A program made the translations under genes and the position numbers. Of a DNA stretch of 64,000 bases, positions 58,201 through 64,000 are shown in pieces. Under the pieces are notes generated by a model that did no database searches, was not told the DNA's origin, and saw only the letters and a list, made by a program, of their open reading frames with translations. Source of the stretch: Sycon ciliatum (lineage: Eukaryota; Porifera; Calcarea; Leucosolenida; Sycettidae); NCBI RefSeq assembly GCF_964019385.1, contig NC_088650.1, forward strand, positions 25,760,652 to 25,824,651. Direction: 5' to 3'. How positions within the stretch are numbered: position 1 is the first letter of the stretch; each line of letters starts with the position of its first letter.

Positions 58201-58770
58201 GAAATGACCCAAAGGCAATGTGCCTATCGAGGGGTTCATTTGTGGGTATGATACCCAACTGATCCACGCTCCTCCATAAGGACAGCCAGCCGCCGTGTTG
58301 CTCCCTACATGGGAGCTCGCGGTTTTCCTGCCGACTTGAATTCTCACTTGACTGACTCACGACTGCCATCCAGAGCACACGATAAGTCCATCGAACCGTC
58401 CACTCGGCAAACCTGCAGTGTTTCGGGGGAATTCACCCGGAGCGTCTCTGTAAGTTTGTATGCCTGGTGATGTTTGTGCCTGGAGAGCACTATAAGTGGT
58501 GCTCTTCAGGCACAATCTTCCTTAGCCTACTCAAGCTCAACTGATGAGGGGTGAATTACCCGAAACTCTGTGTATTGAGCAGGGAGTGGTGCTTTCTTGC
58601 AGGTTTTGCGGAGTAGACGGTTCGATGGACTTCAACACACTCTTCTTTACGAAACGTTGTAAAGTAACGGAACTGGTTCGGATGTGCAGAGCTATGGGAA
58701 TTGGTGTGTCCACCCGAATTCCTTTCACAGATGAAGCTGCAGGAAGCCTCCGCCCTTCCTCAGTCCTTAT
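58200..58770. mobile_element. Retroelement-like fragment carrying the second hammerhead
   Basis: Bounded by (ATT)n tracts. Sequence 58385-58415 (CCATCGAACCGTCCACTCGG and on) recurs inverted at 58594-58630. On its minus strand the left copy keeps GGGTGAATTC..CCCCGAAAC but has lost CTGATGA, so it is a dead hammerhead. This looks like head-to-head ends of a Penelope-like or retrozyme element, without a protein frame. Confidence 0.5.
58535..58580 (+). ncRNA. Second, different hammerhead ribozyme
   Basis: GCUCAA (535-540), CUGAUGA (541-547), stem II from GGGGUGAAUUACCC (548-561), GAAA (562-565), short stem III AC/GU around UCUGU, triplet GUA (572-574), then UUGAGC (575-580), which pairs perfectly with GCUCAA. 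ACUC upstream (528-531) and GAGU downstream (584-587) can extend stem I beyond an internal loop. Stem II has three clean G-C pairs and then a mismatch or slipped pairing, so activity may be lower. It is unrelated in sequence to the 592-bp unit outside the core. Confidence 0.72.
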
Positions 58771-58771
58771 A

Positions 58772-60216
58772 ATAATAATTATTATTGTTTCCCTAAAAAG
58801 TTAAAAAGGTACCAAATTCCCCTGGTTGGTCTGCTGGCCTTATCCACCAAGGGCTATTGAATATTCAACGGCTGGCCAAACGTCGGCTTTGTACAACACC
58901 TCGGAATTCAACTCCTTTGAGCTACATACACATACACAGTCATGTACTTACGAACACCAGACTTCAATACGAAGCACCTACAGGCCATGTAGCAAAGGTT
59001 GCCTCCAGCGCTAGGGTTTGGCGGATAAGCCGTGAAATTGGCAGAACCATACAAACCTTATGGCGGGCAATTCCTCGAATTCTGCTCCATTTCTTTATCC
59101 ACATACCAAACATGCATGAAACTTACCAGAAGAAGTACCGAATTCTGCCAATTTTCTGCCGGCATTATCCGCCAATGCCTATCCAGCTCAGAACTGCCTA
59201 CTTCACAGTACCAGTTACTGCATTCATGCACTTCTTACCAAATCACCAGGAGCGGTTTCGAATTATTATTTTCGTCATGACTAGTGTGACTGTCACTGCA
59301 TTCGAGTAGAACGTGCACATGGCATGTGGAGAGTGGAACCAACATGGCTGACAGTATGTGACCAGTTGAATTGATGTTAGACTTGAGTTGGAACTAAAAA
59401 AACTACCACAATTTGTGGCACTTGAAATGCTCATGTGACAGACATGCTCTATCCTCTTGTTACGGTGCCACTACTAGTACTACTAATTCAGTACATTGTG
59501 CACTGTAATGCTACTAGCGCAAATATGCACTACATCATGTAATACTACAGTACCAGCAAAAGCCATTTCACCATCACCGTTCCCAACCAATGACGAACCT
59601 GTACTTGGTCGGTCGAACACGTTGCCGGCGTCCCATGGGATAACCCATTCGAGGCTGCTGGGGATGACCACATGACACCAGCTGTAGCCTAGTATTATCC
59701 ACTGGCATGTGCGTGAGCCACGCCAGGTCAGGTGGCGCGAATTTTGACAACTTGTCAGTACAACCAGGCCAGACGTTTGCTCTGTGTTTGACTCTTATTG
59801 TCAAGATGCGTAGCCACACGTGTCCGAATTCCTAGAGGAGCATGCTGCAGAGCCATGGCACTCCCGCCCGGGCAAACATTTCCTCGCTGGCATCATATCA
59901 TAATAATCCACGATGTAAACATGAATTTGTTTACCCTCGGTTGATACATGATAAACGTAGTTACATGATGTGTTCAGCCCCAATGCTGATCAGCAGTCAA
60001 AGGTCATTATTAACATGAACACAGTGATTGACTCCGCCTGGTACTAAAATAGATGATGCCCATCACTACACCGACACTGTCCTGACAGCGGTGAGTAGAC
60101 GGTCTACATGCGTTGTGAAATGAGTACGACTTCGGTGATCACATAAAGCGAAGGAAGGCCGCAGAAAAGGTATTGACGAGCAACTCACACAACAGCTTTA
60201 TTTACTCGTTGTTCAA
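58772..60216. other. Unassigned intergenic sequence
   Basis: Both strands were read for C1q, Ig or thrombospondin-type exons and none was found. A 150-codon frame (58857-59309) has no recognisable similarity. Confidence 0.4.
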
Positions 60217-60461
60217 GTGAGCAATTCTGAAACAACGAAGGACCGTGACACGGTTCGGCGTTGGAGCGTCACGATGAGGTCTTCAGTCAAATCGAAGCAC
60301 ATCCCGCGCGCCATCATTTGTGCACTGGTCATAGTCCTTCTGGTTGCAGTTGATCCGAGCGACAGCATATTCTGGTGGCGACGGGGCAGACGCTGCAGCA
60401 CGGGCGACTGGGGAGGTTGGGGTCAGTGCTCAGTGACATGTGGACAGGGAACACAGAAAAG
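60217..60461 (+). CDS. First exon of a secreted thrombospondin type-1 repeat protein
   Basis: Two in-frame starts (60217 and 60274). The second gives a standard signal peptide with core AIICALVIVLLVAV, so it is preferred; the first would add 19 polar residues. After it comes CSTGDWGGWGQCSVTCGQG, a canonical thrombospondin type-1 start with the WxxW C-mannosylation motif and CSVTCG. The exon ends AAAAG before a GTGAGA donor in phase 2. Later exons are not found before 64000: the region contains retroelements, and the next exon may be beyond the window. The protein would be extracellular; the family member is unknown. Confidence 0.8.
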
Positions 60462-60512
60462 GTGAGACACAAGAGGGACGCATAACGTACGGAATATAAT
60501 AAAATTAATTAG

Positions 60513-60640
60513 AAGAAGGAAACACATGGGAACGAGTGATGAGCAACTATCCACGACTGTAACAAGAAAATAAGCATCTATTTTACATTTAATACTGGCT
60601 CATTATCCGAATTTCCATTAGATAAACCTTGTTTTGTTGA
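60513..60640. repeat. Diverged relative of the 592-bp unit ends
   Basis: GGGAACGAGTGATGAGCAAC and CACGACTGTAAC parallel GGATACGAGTTAAGAGTAAC and CATCACTGTAAC of the array, and GGCTCATTATCCGAATTTCC parallels GGCTCAACATCCGAGTTTC. Only the two outer ends are recognisable and the ribozyme is gone. Confidence 0.5.
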
Positions 60641-60643
60641 AAT

Positions 60644-60783
60644 ATGTTGTTGGTTGACAGCATGTAACAAGGTGGAGGACCACCGTGTTCGGAACACAGG
60701 GACCGTGGATGGTTGTAGTAAGGTCACTGTTTCCCAACACGGTGGTCTTCCACTTTTAAAATACATGCTGTCAAACCAACAAG
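60644..60783. mobile_element. Hairpin MITE, copy 1
   Basis: TTGTTGGTTGACAGCATGTA and ACCACCGTGTT form one arm; AACACGGTGGT and ATACATGCTGTCAAACCAAC form the other. It is a complete foldback of about 140 bases, related to copies at 62854 and 63231. Confidence 0.75.
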
Positions 60784-60785
60784 TA

Positions 60786-61200
60786 TTATCCTGTACCGGT
60801 ATGAATGAGTCCTGCACTCCTCTGTCAGTGGTCTGGTCAGGGTTAAGGAGGTGCCCACCAGGACAGCACCAACATAATCATTAGCAGTAGCAGTAGCAGT
60901 GTCGCTGACTTAGCTGCTTACCAGGATTACCAAGATTACCAGGATTACCAAGATTACCCTCACTCCTCACTCCTCCGCCGTAGTCAGTTACAGTGTAAAC
61001 CTACGTACATGTACGTGTACATTATTATTATTATTATTATGTGCTTGTTCGCGTGGACATCAGCATGGCCTGCAGCTGCATTAATGGGCACGCAAATCAT
61101 GCAAACCAGCCAAAAGTGTTCGCATAAGCCACTTCGAATAGATACAAAAGACCACAACAGTTTCAGAAAAAAGAAGAAATATGCGAAAAGAAGACAAAAA
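60786..61200. other. Simple repeats, no gene seen
   Basis: Holds (AGCAGT)n near 60885, an AGATTACCAGGATTACCA-type repeat (60920-60958), TACGTACATGTACGTGTA and (ATT)n at 61022-61040. Confidence 0.5.
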
Positions 61201-62575
61201 CTAGGGTGCCGACACCACTTGGGCACAGATGCCCACCCAACCGCTTCGGTCAGCAGCAAGGGCACGGAACGCCTCCAGATCGACTTTGCTTGACAAGGAA
61301 AGTCCAATCCGCTTGGCATCATCTTGTAGTAGCGTTGGTAGTGTGTGTCTTGGTCGTCCCCTCCAGCCCGCTGGACGAGGCTCTGCGAAGTACGCTCCCA
61401 TGGCCAGTGATGGTGGGGAGTCAGCCGGGAGCCGGAGGACGTGCCCAAAGAGCCTCCACCTAGCTCTCAAGATGATAGTACCGAGAGGAACCGCGCCGGT
61501 ACGCTCATAGAGCCTCTAGTTCCTAATCCGATTCGGGAACACAATGCCGATTAGCACCCGCAGCTGTTTTCGGTGGAAGGCCTCAATACGGCTCAGCTGC
61601 TGTTTCGTTGGTGCCCATGTTGCACAATTGTAGCAGAGTACAGGGAGTACAAAGGCATTATAGAGCCGGATGCGGAGATCCTCCGAAACTAGCGACCTAC
61701 GGATCCACAGCGTCCAGAGTTTAGCAAAGGCAACAGTTGCCAGTTGCTGTCGCCGTAGCATATCCTCGGCATCACCTAATAGGGACCCGAGTTTCTTGGT
61801 GGTTCGCCACTCCTCCTCGACGCGATCAATGTGCCGTTCGATGTGCGTGTGCTCTGTTTTTGTCTCATTCACTTTCAAATCCCATTCGAGGAGCTTGTTG
61901 GATATGGTTGGAAGGAGGGTCCTCAGCCTCTCACCATCAGTAGTCACGAAATCCACATCGTCGGCGTAGGCAGTTTCAGTTGGTAACCCCAGGGAGATAT
62001 CGGCAGGGGGACGTGGTAGAAGAAGAGGCCGAACATCACGCAGCGCACCCTCAATGTACACAATGAAAAGAACAGGAGACAACGAGTCACCTTGGGGTGT
62101 GCCGCGGAGAGTATAATCTTTATTTAGAGTGGGGAATGACGGGCCCTTAGCGGATGGGAGTACAACCCGCAGTACGGTGTCCTGGAGGAGGTAACTGATC
62201 ATTCGGATTTCATCCGGCTGCAAGAACGATCCCAGCACCGAGATGAGCCGTGGCCTGCTTATACAGTCAAACGCTTTTGACATATCAATGCCTAGGATAT
62301 CCAGCGCACAGCGATAGCGTTGGCATCGAGCCGCCAACCATCGGTATGACCACACAACGTCTGTGGTGCTTCTGCTGGGGCGGAAACCACTCTGTGTGTG
62401 TGCAACGAAGTTGTTGACGTCCTTGTTGATCCTCCGCAGCACAATCAATGATAGATTCTACCTGAGCGCTGTGAGTAAAACCACGGGCCGTAGGTGACCG
62501 ACTGGTCCCCTTGATTTGCCAGGCTTTTGTAACGGAATAAGCGACCCACTACCGATGCTGTTCAGGTACATACAT
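61201..62575 (-). pseudogene. Non-LTR retrotransposon reverse transcriptase, two in-frame stops
   Basis: Reading leftwards: LIPLQKPGKSRGPVGHLRPV (fingers), SGFRPSRST, DMSKAFD (catalytic motif A), GTPQGDSLSPVLF (motif B), AYADDVDF (catalytic YADD), the KTEH region, a thumb/connection segment with LCYNCATWAPT, and the C-terminal RWRLFGHVLRLP and GWRGRPRHTLP blocks typical of endonuclease-type non-LTR elements. The frame is continuous for about 460 codons except for TAG at 62458-62460 and TAG at 61516-61518. The catalytic residues are intact. The 5' part with the endonuclease is missing, so this is a 5'-truncated, inactivated copy. Clade not assigned. Confidence 0.88.
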
Positions 62576-62853
62576 AAGTTTTTAGAGCATGGCATACATG
62601 TACATAATCATTATTGAAAAGACTACACATTTTTTGTAAGTCTTGTTTGTACAATACTAGTCATTTACTTGCAAGAGCAGGCGTTCCAGTGCTAATGCCG
62701 TGATCATGGTACATGTAATGGCATTGCGTAATGGCAACCCGCAGACTCAGAGAGCAGTGAGCGGGTCAGGTGGATTACCATGCATGATATGCAAGCATCC
62801 AGTGTGTATCCAGTGTGTACTACATGTATACTATTGGTGGTACTATTGTATAA

Positions 62854-62940
62854 TGTTGTTGGTTGTTGACAGCATGTATTCACAACAAGGTGGAGGACAC
62901 CGTGTTCGGAAACAGTAACCTTTCTACAACCATCCATGGT
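62854..62940. mobile_element. Hairpin MITE, copy 2 (one arm)
   Basis: TTGTTGGTTGTTGACAGCAT, AGGTGGAGGACACCGTGTTC and CCTTTCTACAACCATCCATG match the left arm and centre of the other two copies. The second arm is replaced by unrelated sequence. Confidence 0.6.
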
Positions 62941-63230
62941 TGCGAGAGCCCCGGTCGGTTGCGACCATCTGAACCGTATGGGTGTTAGACCCGGTTCTGG
63001 CCCTTTCTATTCTAGGGGAGTTGTCAAAACAAGGTTTATCTGATACCATATATAAAATGTACTATTGTAGTACCTATAGTTGATAAGTATGGTGGTAAAA
63101 CACACCTGGCAATATGGCGGTAAACACACGCCTGCCCAGTGCCCACACACGCTCTCTAAGCTGCAAAGTTCTGGCACAGAGCTCTCTATTGTAGTACCAG
63201 ACGATGACTATTGTACTTGTAGTACCAGTC

Positions 63231-63370
63231 CTGTTGTTGGTTGGCAGCATGTACGTAACAAGTAAAGGTGGAGGACCACGGTGTTCGTGAACAGTGACCT
63301 TTCTACAACCATCCACTCCACCTTGTAACATGCTGTTAACCAACAACATGTTTCAACAAAACAAGGTTTT
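63231..63370. mobile_element. Hairpin MITE, copy 3
   Basis: TGTTGTTGGTTGGCAGCATG on the left and CATGCTGTTAACCAACAACA on the right are inverted repeats. The centre CAGTGACCTTTCTACAACCA is shared with copy 2. Confidence 0.75.
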
Positions 63371-64000
63371 TCTTGTTGTAGTGTAACTCTGCACTCAGTA
63401 TACTGTCTACACTGTCTGTATTGTATTTTATTATTTTACTTGGGCATTCCCAACAGACCCTAAGGTCTTCTTACAGGGTGCCCAAGATGTCTGTCTGTGG
63501 CTGTTCATGGTTCACCATGCCCGTGGTTTACCAGTACAACACGCTTCTAGGACCGCCCGTAGAGGTTTTCTAGGATGTTTTGTCTACTGCCTCCTCTGTT
63601 TGCACTGGCAAGTGGCAGAACTACCCTGCCAATCCTGGTCGATCTACTGGGCGTTTACGAAATAATCTAATGGTTTGCCTCGAGACATCGCAAGCCTCTT
63701 TAACGGGCAAAAATTCACACAATGGATTAAAATACAATACAAGTACAAGTTTACCTGGGAACATTTTCCATTTCTTGATAGCACTCGTGGTAGTGCTCAT
63801 ATCTACTGAGTGTAGTGTAGCGGCAGAAGAAAAACTGAATACATGTACATGTAGATTCCCTTATCTCTGATATCAGAACATCGGCGCAGAGAAGCTCCAG
63901 CCGGAGAGTGGCCGACAGATTGGAGAAGAGCTGTGTTTGTGGCCTTACCGAGAAAGAGTGTACTAGTACATATTATCGTACCATTTCCCTCATCAGCCAA
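63371..64000. other. Unassigned sequence at right edge
   Basis: A 96-codon frame on the plus strand (63580-63870) has a hydrophobic stretch (FLIALVVVLIS) but no known motif and no clear splice context. No thrombospondin-type exon is seen. Confidence 0.35.

Noticed and set aside
58772..60216. Search for the missing remainder of C1q-like domain 10
   Set aside because: No segment with the FTAP-GVYYV or SSFSAFFLG-type motifs in either strand.

Overview
The window is eukaryotic and almost certainly from an invertebrate animal, possibly a sponge or another early-branching lineage. Every gene I could build has many short exons joined by GT-AG introns. One gene is an UNC79 homologue, and another is a secreted protein of tandem C1q-like domains, an extracellular architecture typical of animals. 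Microsatellites, foldback elements and TACATGTA-type palindromes are dense. There are no operons and no prokaryotic signals. One 200-base run of N (55415-55614) marks a scaffold gap.

Left part (1-21394, minus strand): the 5' part of an UNC79 homologue, the large scaffold subunit of the NALCN sodium-leak channel complex. I reconstructed 25 consecutive exons with consistent phases, about 1,311 residues. The gene runs off the left edge. Its introns hold foldback/MITE-like elements from several families and long dinucleotide arrays, some directly at splice acceptors.

Middle (21395-28685): a third copy of the large foldback element seen inside UNC79, unassigned sequence, a decayed reverse-transcriptase-type retroelement (plus strand) and a 37-base near-perfect palindrome.

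Right-centre (28686-55043, plus strand): 30 exons in continuous phase encode a signal peptide, nine complete C1q-like jelly-roll domains, one immunoglobulin domain and the start of a tenth C1q-like domain, 1,472 residues before the trail is lost near the gap. This looks like an extracellular recognition or matrix protein.

Right end (55667-64000): three direct copies and one inverted copy of a 592-base unit, each carrying a complete hammerhead self-cleaving ribozyme motif. A second, different hammerhead lies at 58535-58580. Beyond these are the first exon of a secreted thrombospondin type-1 protein (60217-60461), a dead non-LTR reverse transcriptase (minus, 61201-62575) and a small hairpin-element family.

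UNC79 and the C1q gene are transcribed divergently and show no functional link. The most unusual content is the hammerhead array and the tandem C1q-Ig protein. All gene models come from reading splice sites and translations by eye; comparisons to known proteins are from memory.
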